64,000 nucleotides of DNA from Sarcocystis neurona (taxonomy: Eukaryota > Apicomplexa > Conoidasida > Eucoccidiorida > Sarcocystidae), in NCBI GenBank assembly GCA_000727475.1, contig KL647295.1:807985-871984 (forward strand). Reading direction: 5' to 3'. Made by a program: the position numbers and the translations under genes. This document shows, one piece after another, positions 39,001-47,995 of this stretch. Under the pieces are notes generated by a model, which made no database searches, was not told the DNA's origin, and was given only the letters and a program-made list of their open reading frames with translations. Positions within the stretch are counted from its first letter, which is position 1; every line of letters begins with the position of its first letter.

Positions 39001-42000
39001 ACACTGATGAGCAGCAGGGCCCGCGTCGCGTATTTCCTTGTCCTATTTCTACATGTCCTTCTGAGGCGAAGTGGTGCGTATGGTTCTGCGTGTCTGAGTG
39101 TGGGCCAGCATGCGCCTTATCAGCCTTTGTACGAGCTTGCGTATCGGGGCGCACAGATATTGGCGGATGCACACGAAGATCCCTTTCTCTATGTACGCCC
39201 GCACTCTCTGACACGTTTCTTTCTCCGGCTCTCTCTTTCAGGGATCTGCACACGTATATATATACAGATGGATACATCTCTCCTTCGTATCTCCAGCACG
39301 TCCCCGTAGATGCTTGTGATCTTCGTACACACTTCTGTCTGTAGTACGCGAGTAGTGTCTCGTTTCTGCTTTACGGTAGTGTCCTTGCGGGGACTGTCTA
39401 CTCCTAGAGAGCGATATTCACAAACGTACCTGTCCACGTACACGTCTTTTTATCATTGCCTGCGTATACGTATGTGTACACATGTGTGGATATGTGTATG
39501 TATGCATTTACTGCCCGTGCTGCAGCTGCTGCATGAGTTGCCTCGCGTGGTTGTCCAAGGTCGCGTGATGCGCGTGACACAGTACACTGGCGTGTACACG
39601 CATGTGTATTTGTGAAGTGCGTGTACACCGACACGTGGGCAGGAGCCGGCCACTTTCGTGTGTCCTGCCGAGGTTGCAAGCGACTGTCATGCTCGTGCCC
39701 AACATATTTATAGATACGTACATACATGTGTATTCATAGGAAGACGCATACGTGTGCGAGTAGAAGCATGCTTGTGTGCGTGTTGTGAAGAATGTAAATA
39801 CCGTAGTAGCTACATAACGAATTCGCCGCCCTTCGCTGTCTTGCACGTGCGGAGGGCGGTGTTACGTGTGTGCGGAGGTAGACCTTCGAAAGGCTAACGT
39901 GTGTGTGTTAGCCACAAGCGTAGTTGTAGGTGCAGGAGAATGATTTGTTTGAGCTGGTGTTGCTGCTATTGCCTGCTGTTGCTACTGCTGCCGGCGCTTC
40001 TGCTGCTGTTGCTGCAGCCCCGTTTAAAACGGCGACATTGACAGGTGTGAAGATGCAGGAGCCGAAGCGACAGGGAGGAAAGAAAGGAGGAAGACTTCCA
40101 GACAACGGACTCGCTGGCCTCGGGTAAGAGTACACACTTGTCCAAGTGGCATATAGATCTCATTCTATACATGTCTTGGGGTAATATGCTACGCTACGTA
40201 TTCGCGATATATGTGGTTTATCATAATCACACAGACGGTGTGCAGATAAGAGACTGGGATACGACTTCTTCTTCTCTTGGCAATATGCGCATACCTACTC
40301 TCGGCACACCCATATATTTTATATATATCTATTCGGAGGTACGCGCTTTCTCTTTCCGTACGTACGCGATATATCTCTGAACTTCCGTGTGTTCCACGTA
40401 TGTCGATGTAATGTGGGAACACCTCACTTGATGGAGAGAAAGACGTATGTGTGCGTACACTCTGCAAATATATTTCTCTTGCCGGCCGTCCGGTCAGGCA
40501 CGCGCGTCTCTTTTCCTCTCTGTCTCTTGTGGCCCAGCTACTGTTTACGTCGTAGGCCTTCATGCCCAGCCGTACTTTTACATATATATATATATATATC
40601 ATATGTTTCGCGTCCGAGTACCCGTATACGTACACGTAGCATATGTGTGTGAATGTTTATGTACATATGTGTATTACGTCACACGTGTGTGCACGTGTTT
40701 CGTTGAAGTACGAAGAAGGCATGTGCTTGTGGTTTTTGAACTCCAGATATTCACGCGACGAGACGGGGCACAGTTCTTCTTCTTCGGAACGCAGAGGAGG
40801 GAAAAGCGTGGCTTCCCTTGTCGCGCGTGCTGCAGCAGCTGCTGCGGAAGCTCTGAAGCAGCAGCAGCAGCAGGCAGCAGCGGGAGGGGATAGCAACGCC
40901 GCTGCTGATGCGCAGGGTGCTGCCGCTCGTGCGGAGGAAGGACGAGGAGCAGTAGGGTCAGCAGCAGCGGGTGACGGCGGCAGCGGCGCTGCAGGCGCAG
41001 CAGACAATAATGTCCAGGGGCAGCAGCGGCACCAGGGGGGCCCAAAGAGAGGAAGGTGGGATAGTGACGAAAAGAAGGGGTCAGGGACAGCAGGAGGAAA
41101 CACTTTAAGCGGCATGCGCCCTCCAGGCAGCGGCAGCAGCAGCCTGCTACACAGCACAGACAGCACAGGGATAAACACCGTAGGCAGCAGCAGCAGCACA
41201 GCAACAACGGGGAAAATAGTGGGCATTCACGATGAACTTTCATCTGATGAGGATGAAGAACCGTCTAGAACACTGTTGCAGCAGCCTCACAACCCTCTAC
41301 AGCAGCAGCATTTCATGCAGCGACAGCAGCAGCATTTCCTGCCCCAACAGCAGCAGCAGCACTACCTACCTTCGCAGCTCGCGTATCAGCACCATATCCA
41401 ACAGCAGCCTGAACCTCTGCAGCAGCCGCTTGACCAGCAGCAGCTGCAGCAGCAACTCTACATTCAGGAGCCCTACTTACAGCACCAGCAGTACCAGCAG
41501 CCACCCGCCCAGCAGCAGCTGCAGCAGCACGAGGATCTGCAGCACCAGCACAAAGCAGAGGTAGATGCAGTCGTTCAACAGGCTGCTGCGGCAGCTGCGG
41601 CAGCGGCGCGAGCGGCTGCAGCGCAGATTGCTGCTGCGAAAAGCTCAGCCTACCCAGCAGCGTATGGTAGCAGCACCTCCCTCTCGATGCATACGTCGAG
41701 GGCGCCAGCCCCTGCCGTCGTTGCGGCTGGAGAACATCCTTATTGTGGAGCAACAACCGGAGCAGCAGACCACGCGGCTGTTGCCGTAGCGGCGGGTGCC
41801 GGTAGTGCTGCTGCGTGCTCTGCGTTTGAGCCCGCTGCTACCACTTTTGCAGGTGGTGCTGCCGGCTGTCCACCTATTGCGTCCACTCCTGCCGGACCTG
41901 CTGGGGGATCTTCTCCCCCTGCCCCGGGCTCGTCTGCTGCTGGTTCTGCTGCTGTCCCTAAGCGTGCGAGCGTTCTAAATCTAGAGAAGCGGGAGCAACG

Positions 42001-42268
42001 GAGAAAGCAGTGGCTGGTGCATGCAGAGGCACGCAGGGAGCAGCTGCGGCTGCAAAATCAGCGAGCGGAGGCGGCACAGAAGCAACAGCAGCAGCGCTAT
42101 CCGTCCCCTGTGCGAAAGTCGTTCAGCGAGCGCCCTCACTCTGTTACTACAGCGGCAAGGACACCGGCAGGACCACCACCACCACCGCCAGGCGGTGGAG
42201 GAGGACGCACAGGAACAGCAGCGGAGAATGTCTCTGCCGGAAATATAGGGCGCCTGCAAGGGGCGTAG
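20352..42268 (+). CDS. DDX42-like DEAD-box ATP-dependent RNA helicase, 13 exons
   Basis: Exons: 20352-21071, 25334-25470, 27243-27414, 28058-28157, 28959-29205, 30571-30826, 33438-33550, 34951-34999, 35495-35945, 37382-37755, 38823-38874, 40045-40123, 40747-42268. Joined length is 4272 nt (1423 aa), with all phases matching. Motifs: DPLDAYM 118-124; LPPVDHSK then YPPF 279-292; Q motif with PTPIQ 357-361; AETGSGKT 378-385; PTREL 457-461; TPGR 513-516; DEAD 539-542; SAT 570-572; VIFCNT 655-660; HGG 754-756; [10 protein letters not shown] 808-817; HRIGRAGR 839-846; post-helicase VDLAMLYR 884-891; GLAGLGYSRDETG 912-924. The LPPxDHS...YPPF element and the tail after motif VI point to DDX42 rather than Prp5/DDX46. 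DDX42 associates with SF3b/U2 snRNP; nuclear splicing is inferred. The C-terminal 500 residues are Gln/Ala-rich, with RWDSDE at 1020-1025. Introns total 17,645 bp. Confidence 0.92.
21072..25333. other. DDX42-like intron 1 (4.3 kb)
   Basis: The longest intron of the gene. It is rich in TG/TA/CG alternation, with ACGTAC and TATATG words. It contains a 110-bp-period duplication (22961-23140) and a CA run near 24040-24060. No other exon with a helicase motif was found in it; the exon 1-exon 2 junction is in frame without one. Confidence 0.75.
22961..23140. repeat. Direct repeat in DDX42-like intron 1
   Basis: About 70 bases near 22961-23030 recur at 23071-23140. Both contain AACAGCTxTATGTAGT and end with TCTACACACTTxCACAA. 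They are moderately diverged, with a 110-base period. Confidence 0.85.
25334..25470 (+). CDS. DDX42-like exon 2
   Basis: Residues 241-286: Ala/Gln start, [18 protein letters not shown], then LPPVDHS. The acceptor is CCTCAG. The donor GTGTGT at 25471 splits the Lys codon (AA|G). Confidence 0.88.
27243..27414 (+). CDS. DDX42-like exon 3
   Basis: Residues 286-343: [14 protein letters not shown] and then NVPRPIASF. This is the conserved DDX42/DDX46-type segment just before the Q motif. The acceptor is CTGCAAG and the donor is TCC|GTAAGA. Confidence 0.9.
27430..27920. repeat. CAG-rich triplet block in intron 3
   Basis: The + strand is dominated by imperfect AGC/GCA/CAG triplets inside an intron. 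It produces a 230-codon + strand read-through frame (Ser/Asn/Arg-rich) and a 280-codon - strand frame (Leu-rich). These are compositional products, not genes. Confidence 0.8.
28058..28157 (+). CDS. DDX42-like exon 4 (Q motif)
   Basis: Residues 344-377: [17 protein letters not shown] and then RGRDLLA. The aromatic Phe354 and Gln361 are the expected adenine-recognition residues of the Q motif. The donor is GTACGT at 28158, phase 1. Confidence 0.92.
28959..29205 (+). CDS. DDX42-like exon 5 (Walker A)
   Basis: Residues 377-459. AETGSGKT (378-385) binds ATP phosphates. A Gln/Ala/Gly-rich insertion of about 50 residues follows (400-448), then LVVCPTR of motif Ia. The donor is GTAAGA. Confidence 0.92.
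29219..29560. repeat. CAG/GCAG-rich block in intron 5
   Basis: Purine-rich, triplet-like + strand sequence directly after the exon 5 donor. It gives overlapping open frames in all three + frames. Confidence 0.7.
30227..30570. repeat. CTG-rich block at the end of intron 5
   Basis: Same intron as the CAG block but opposite orientation: the + strand is CTG/TGC-rich up to the CTTGTAG acceptor of exon 6. Confidence 0.75.
30571..30826 (+). CDS. DDX42-like exon 6 (DEAD box)
   Basis: Residues 459-544: ELAVQL completing motif Ia, GG 492-493, CTPGRVID, and [13 protein letters not shown] 539-542 is the Walker B/catalytic motif. The donor is GTGAGG, phase 0. Confidence 0.93.
31245..31268. repeat. AT microsatellite in intron 6
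   Basis: Uninterrupted TA alternation. Confidence 0.9.
32035..32500. repeat. Degenerate minisatellite in intron 6
   Basis: Diverged tandem units with a TTTATAGGTAATACACA-like core followed by TATATACATA-type AT/GT sequence. The core recurs near 32098, 32152, 32208, 32308 and 32370 with substitutions and length variation of about 50-100 bases. Every reverse-strand frame therefore reads as repeats rich in Tyr, Ile and His. Confidence 0.75.
32686..33275. repeat. CTG-rich block in intron 6
   Basis: Imperfect GCTGCTG triplets on the + strand end about 160 bases before the exon 7 acceptor, separated from it by TATATATG microsatellite sequence. Confidence 0.75.
33438..33550 (+). CDS. DDX42-like exon 7 (SAT motif)
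   Basis: Residues 545-582: VDMGFE, completing the DEADKLVDMGFE signature across the intron, and MFSATFS (motif III, 570-572). The acceptor is TTGGCAG and the donor is GTAACT. Confidence 0.93.
34951..34999 (+). CDS. DDX42-like exon 8 (49-nt microexon)
   Basis: Residues 582-598: [16 protein letters not shown], the strand and linker after motif III. The acceptor is CTGCTGCAG and the donor is GTGAGG. It is one of the shortest exons, and both flanking phases fit. Confidence 0.88.
35011..35490. repeat. CTG-rich block in intron 8
   Basis: Intron 8 is almost entirely CTG/GCTG-rich on the + strand. The reverse strand reads as Gln/Ala/Ser/Thr-rich frames that are not genes. Confidence 0.7.
35495..35945 (+). 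CDS. DDX42-like exon 9 (motif IV)
   Basis: Residues 599-749: [19 protein letters not shown] begins RecA domain 2, with VAVIFCNT (motif IV). An inserted Gln/Ala/His-rich stretch (675-745) lies before the HGG segment. The donor is GTACGT at 35946, chosen over GTGTAC at 35944 because only it keeps phase with exon 10. Confidence 0.88.
37382..37755 (+). CDS. DDX42-like exon 10 (motifs V and VI)
   Basis: Residues 749-873: [12 protein letters not shown], a Ser/Ala insertion 776-803, [14 protein letters not shown] (V), and [15 protein letters not shown] (VI). The frame could run on to a stop at 37791. The donor GTAGGC at 37756 instead joins the DDX42-type tail of exon 11 in phase 0. Confidence 0.9.
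38823..38874 (+). CDS. DDX42-like exon 11 (52-nt microexon)
   Basis: Residues 874-891: [13 protein letters not shown], matching the conserved helix that follows the helicase core in DDX42. The acceptor is GCTGCAG and the donor is GTAAGC. Confidence 0.85.
40045..40123 (+). CDS. DDX42-like exon 12
   Basis: Residues 891-917: basic [10 protein letters not shown] and then [10 protein letters not shown], corresponding to the Gly/Lys-rich GLGY segment of DDX42. The acceptor is TTGACAG and the donor is GG|GTAAGA. Confidence 0.83.
40581..40599. repeat. AT microsatellite in intron 12
   Basis: TA alternation about 150 bases before the exon 13 acceptor. Confidence 0.85.
40747..42268 (+). CDS. DDX42-like exon 13 (Gln/Ala-rich C-terminus)
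   Basis: Residues 917-1423. It starts YSRDETG, completing GLGYxR. Poly-Gln and poly-Ala runs follow, RWDSDE is at 1020-1025, then long mixed Gln/His/Leu/Pro repeats (nt 41270-41560), a charged helix [13 protein letters not shown] near 41975, and a Pro/Gly run. TAG is at 42266-42268. The acceptor is CTCCAG. Confidence 0.87.
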
Positions 42269-43481
42269 ACTTGCCTGTGACACGGGAGCAATGCGATGTA
42301 GCAAGACGAGGAGGAGCAGAAGGAGGAGAAAAGCATGCAGCAGGAGATCCTCAAAGACGAGTGTTTATTCATGTGGGCGTGAGAGCACACGTATACATAT
42401 GTGCATATGGTGCGTGGTAAATTAGTTACATGAACCCTAACGTCTTACGCATGTCCATACACCGGCTATAAAATTTCATCTCCTGCATACATACGTCTCT
42501 GTAGAAACTGCAGAGTCGTTTGCGTTTAGCATTTCTACATGTGTACATCCGTGCGCAGGTGGGAGTGTCTGCAGCTACATATGTGCAAATGTACAGGCAT
42601 GTCCACACGGTGCGCTCTCCATTATAGTGGAGTCGTGCAGTGCCCGTAGCAACTGCACGAAGGTGAACGGGACTTCCTTCACGTCTCGTGATACGTGTGT
42701 GCATCACACCGCGCAGCGGTTACTTTGTGCTCTTATACAAAGGTAACCGTTGATGTGAATAAACGACTTCAGCGTACATACCTGTGGACACATATCCATA
42801 TTCATCCATTAAGGCGTATAGTCATCATCGTCATCGTCTACCTATCTGTCTACGTATACATGTGTATAGCTGTAGCTGAGACGCACGAGTATCAGGGAGA
42901 CCTGTGCATGTCTTAGTTCATGTGTGTGACCACCAATGGGTCGACCTGAGTCACTGCGTGTCACACTACGTCTGTTGCACGTTCGCGTCCTTGTCAAATG
43001 TCGCGTGTGTTCACATGTATTTTGTTGATTGTGCCTGCACGTAGGGAGAGGTTCTTTTACGTGTCCCTGTTACGTGTTTCTTAGCTAATATGTTCCGGAC
43101 GCACTCGCGTGCGTGGCTTAGGTCCACACGCTCTTGGGTGTTCCTCAGCGTATGTTTCGCAAGCTGCCATTGACACGCGTATATATGGGCCCTGCAACCA
43201 CAAAAATTTGGGGACCTCTGAATAAGCTGTTTATACATAAATGTGTGCAGCTCTCCACTGCCACGGCCGCACCCTGGAGCGGTGCGTCGCTTTCAATATC
43301 AGTACACGCAGGCGTGGAGATGTGCACATTTGTGGGCGTACAACTGTACCTGTACATACGCTAATACACGCCAGTGCGTATTTTTGTATATCCGTATATT
43401 TACTTCTGTTTGCGCGTCTGAAATACCAGTATGCATTGGGATACCTGCTGATTGTCACGAGTGTAGAAGAGCAGGTTTTAA

Positions 43482-44480
43482 GAAGACACGAAGCTTTTAG
43501 GTATATGCTCTTTCTGCGGAAGCTGCAGGGGCGGCAGTTGTGATCAGTCGCTCTTTTGTGACTGCTGTACTTCCACTGTAACATCAGTAGCGGGGGTTGG
43601 CAGTGGTGCAGGAGGTGCCCTTATTGTACGTGTTTTCCGGAGGGACCAACGGCAACAACTTATGAAAAAAAAAGTCAAGATGCTTCAACTCTGGTTGTTG
43701 TACACAGTCGCCTGTTGTCCAAGCCCCACAGGGTGCCAGTTGCTTCCAGGGACTGCGCCCCTGCAGCGCAGGCAGCTGGAGCGGATTGTTGAAAACTTTG
43801 TGCCGTTACGTAAATACAGGCAGCTACACATTCGAATTGTCGCAGCAGACACATTCTTGCAACTACGATTGTTGTGCGAGCAACAGTTGTGAACTAGTAG
43901 AAGTGATGGTTTCCGGTAACAGACGGAGCAAGCCCTGCGTAGAGAGCAATGACCGCAGCATCAGTATTGGAGGAGGAGCAACAGCCGCTATAGCAGTGGA
44001 TGCGCCAGCAGCAGCAGGAGGATGAGACATTTGCAGAATGGTGTAGCACCGGCGCTGTGGGAGAGACCACGAAGCACTTGGAGTAGCGGCGTCGTCGACG
44101 CTGCAGCACAGTTGGTGGTTGTTCTCTTAGGGGCGCAGCAGCTTGACTGCAGTAGAAGGAGTACTTTTTCCCATCAGCAGTGGCCTTGTGCTGGCACTGA
44201 ACAACTGCAGCACCTTCCCCGTAACCGTGGCACTAGCCACTTCCTATGGCGACACAACAGGTCTACACTGCATTTGCATTTGTTGCTGTACCAGCATCTT
44301 CCTTGTGGTAGCAGCAGTGTTCCCGGAGCAGCACGCCTAGCACGGCGGCGCCTTTCTCCCCGCAACAAAAGTACCACCTCCCCACCACTAGTGCCAATGA
44401 CGACAACAGAAACGCTGCCCTTCCAGTAGGAGCAGCAGCCGCAGGAGCGTCCACCCAAGAACAGCAGCAGCAGGTGAGTA
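43482..44480 (+). other. Triplet-rich, possibly decayed coding sequence
   Basis: A + strand frame is open from 43482 to 43892, with a Cys-rich start then MKKKVKMLQLWLLYTVACC at 43662. A second frame (43786-44025, then 44143-44340) reads Ala/Val/Gly/Cys-rich stretches separated by stops. This pattern would fit a pseudogene or merely CAG-biased noncoding sequence; I cannot separate these. Confidence 0.3.
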
Positions 44481-46970
44481 TCAGCGAATCACGCTGCATG
44501 TGGAACTTGAAAGAAGCAGGTTGTGACGTGTAGATGCTTGCAGAATTAGAGGTTGGTGGTCACCTAGTAGCATCACGAGACGGAAGCGTGCCTTTAAGCA
44601 GTTGCTCTGCAAATACTGAAGGGAGGTGACAGCTAAGCGGTACCCAACAGCAGAAGCTGCTGCAGTAGCGTACCGCCCCTCTCCTGCAGTTGGTGTAACC
44701 CACGGTGGCTCTGTAGCACCCCGTGTACCGGGAGCTCCTGCATTCCTACAGAGGAGTTGCTGCTCGTCTTTTCTGGATAAACACCACTACGGCTGGACGT
44801 GCTCCTACGGGTTATCATCCGTGTTGGTTGGTAATTAGGCAGCACCGCAGCAGCTGTTGCACATCCCGTGTGTGCTACCGTTGAAAATCGCACACTGCGG
44901 TATCTATTCGTAAGTTCCAAAACATTAGAGTACGCTACTTGTAGCGCAGCAGCGCACAAGAGATACCTCGGTATCCTCAAGATGTCGACAAACCTTGCTC
45001 TTGGGGTATCGCGTCTTTGTACGCATTTCTAGACGCGTATGCGTGCACACATGTGTACGCAACTGGGTACACAGGGGCGGAGATTTGTGACGATGTACGT
45101 GTAGAGGCGCACATTCGGAGAAATTTGGGTATTTCTGTTGGCCAGAACGCAAACAGCACTATACAATTAATACCGTTTTCTTCTTGGTTTCCATTCTGGT
45201 CAGTTCTCTCATTTGCATTCCGAGCTGATGGAGCGTCCGTCCAGAGAGTTTGCCATGTCCCCCAACATTCTCCCCCCACACAGCAAGAAGCAACGGAGGC
45301 CAGATATCTATACGCGGCAGTAGAAAGTATAAATTATTCAGCATAGAGAAAACACACTTAGCGAGACCACGAAAGAGCAACGTGGGGTTTTATAGGTGCC
45401 AGCACACCTTGCGCATCATTTCTCTTCCTCGAACCGGTGGCGAGGCTAGGACCAGCAATAAGTAGATGCCGTGGACACCTATGCCCATGTACGTATTCCA
45501 TCTGCTTGTAACACATATCACAAAGATATGCAGAAATAAGGGTGCACATATTTCACGTGGTACACATCTTCATTTGTACGTGAGGACCCGTATGTACGCA
45601 GGGGGGTAGGCTGGTCTTACGAATACACATATGCATTCAGGGTGATGTAGTATCTTGAAGGGCGTTAATATGTAGACGTGCCACGGCATTAAAGTAGGCC
45701 TGGGCACAGTGAAAGGAAGCACCGCCTTTGTTACACGCTTCGACGAAAATCCCACCTATGTTTCTGGCCATTTCCTTGCTTCCCGCGACCGCTTTTCTCG
45801 CCGTCTGCCTTTTCATCTCGTTGCGCCCTGGTCTTTCACTTCCGTGCACTTCTACTGTGTCCACTTTGGCGTACTCCACTTCCCCTGCCGTTTCCCTTTC
45901 TGTTTCCTCGTCTTGCTCAACTCGATCGCGTCCGTCCCTTTCTCTTCCCGTCCCTCTTCCTCTATTACTCCTCTACTTCGACGCTCCATGAACTACCCTT
46001 TTTTCGCCTCTTCTCGATTCCCTAGCTCTCCTCTTTCGTTCATGTTCTTCGCCCTCGCCGTCCCGCGCTCACTGTGTCCCTCTTAAATACCGTCGTGGAT
46101 TATGTTCGTTCTGTGTCGCCGCGCACACAATGTTTTTTTGGGGTGCACTGCGGGAACAGGCGTAGGCTTATTGTGGCTCTTACTACACTCGCTACGAAAA
46201 AGTGTCCCTCACCGTACCTCGGAATATGGTGCGTCCCTGTCTTCCCGCCAGTCTGGCACGCAGCTTATAATCGGCCCTTTGTTACAACCAGTGAGATATT
46301 CTACACTCACAACTTAAATAATTGGTGCTTAAAACTGTCTACACAAAAATGTGTAGGAAGCTTCAGTGACCGAACTCCGTCTCGTTACGCCCGGAGACGT
46401 CCAGCTGCTGCAGCCCTGGCAGCACGCATGCCAGCCAGACCGCATGACCATCCCGCAAGTGGACCCGTAACCCCCTCCACGCACGGCAGATGGAAGTGGG
46501 ACAGGGGGAGTGAGCACCTGCAATGGCAGGAACCAGGGAAGGACGAGTGGACGCGTTACCACCATCAGCAGCAGCAACAGCAGATTAAACAGCAGCACGG
46601 AGTGCCACTGGACCGCTAACAGAGAGCAACGAGCAGGACCACCGCCGATTCCGACGAAAATAGCCTTCGTACCAGCAGTTACAAGCAGTTGCTGCAGCAC
46701 CCACAGCACGAGTGACACTCGTTGAGGAGGGCCTGCAGGGGTGAGGGCGGGCCAGCACACAACAACCGCTGCAGCCGCAGGCTCGGGAAGCAACACAGAA
46801 AAAGGGTGGTAGTATTGTTGATTTGCGCGGGTCGTTGTAGCAGGCACCTTCAGGTGGATGTGCAGTGTCGCGTCGTTCTGTGTGTGTAATACACGGATGA
46901 ATACTGGAGCACAGGGTTAACCAGCTTCTTCTGACTCGTCAACAGCACCTGTCAGTGTCATTAACTGCGT

Positions 46971-47425
46971 TCACTTCCTTGTTTTACTTCGACCAAGGCC
47001 ATCAGCTGCTCCCCCTCTTGATGGGGATCTCTGGACAAATCTTCCAGCGTCGTTCTACCCACGTCTCTTCCGTCGCCCGTCTTCCCCCGGGGGCACTCTG
47101 TCTGTGCTCCGACAAGTCCTCGTAATAAGGCACAGATGTATTGTGTCTACGGGCTCTTTCCGTGTAGTCGCTCCTTCCTCAATTCCCGTTGTTCTTACCT
47201 CGATTCTCGTGACAACTTTTCTTCCGTGCTGATCATGCCCGTGCGTCCCGTGACTGTCCTCCGTACTCCCGCCGTCGTCTGAGCGTTTCCGTCCTTTCCC
47301 CCGCTCCGACCTGTTCCGCGCGTTATCATCATTCTATCCTTTCACGCTGTCGTCTTGCTGTTTTGTCTCTGCATACTCTTCCGCTCTCGACCTTCTCCCA
47401 CGTCCTTCCTACGTCTCACCCCACA
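46971..47425. other. Pyrimidine-rich block upstream of the secreted-protein candidate
   Basis: The + strand is strongly C/T-rich for about 450 bases, ending roughly 570 bases before the chosen ATG. It resembles the leaders upstream of 12200 and 20352 in composition, so it may be promoter/5' UTR. Confidence 0.4.
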
Positions 47426-47995
47426 CGGGAATTTCTCCAAAACCTGCATCAAAGGAATATACACCTACAGCCACAGTTGAGTTCTCCACGGTCACGTGCG
47501 TAGTGTGCACCTGGGTATGTGTGTTCATGTAATTCTTCCGCCACGTATTTGTGTTCACATATGTGCATACGTAAACCTACACATACGCACGTGCTTCGGG
47601 TTGGGACTGCTCCCCCTGAGGACGCCCACTATTCTTCACTTTTTGCTCACTTTCGCCTCCTAAAAACAACTGGCTAGTTCGTCCTGGTGGCATTTTTCTG
47701 AAGAAGTTCGGCGGAGACGAAGCACATCTCCAGAACGATTCAAAAGCTGTCTGTCCCTACCTGAAAGCCGTCTTACGTAGTACTTTGTCTCCCCTACAGT
47801 GGGGCGCGTGGGCAGAACAGGAAGCGGCGCACGAAGAAACGGTACATGCAGAGAAGGTACCTGAAAATAAGGAAACAGCATGAGAAGAGGGCTAAGGTCG
47901 TAAGACGAGAAATAACGTGTGTTTTGGGGAAGACGACATATCTGTTGTGTAGGAAGATGGATATAATGCAGAAATTTTTTTCTCACTCCGCCGCG

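Larger units (their letters stand above)
42269..47995. other. Region between the helicase and the secreted-protein candidate
   Basis: No confident gene. It should hold the helicase 3' UTR. Notable contents are a mixed triplet-rich stretch with open frames broken by stops (43482-44480), a pyrimidine-rich block at 45711-46085, CAG-rich debris at 46390-46860, and a second pyrimidine-rich block at 46971-47425. Products of the open frames were not recognised. Confidence 0.5.

Noticed and set aside
20352..42268. Calling the helicase Prp5/DDX46
   Set aside because: The N-terminal DPLDAYM also fits DDX46. However, LPPVDHS followed by YPPF and the post-core DLAMLYR and GLGY segments match DDX42 better.
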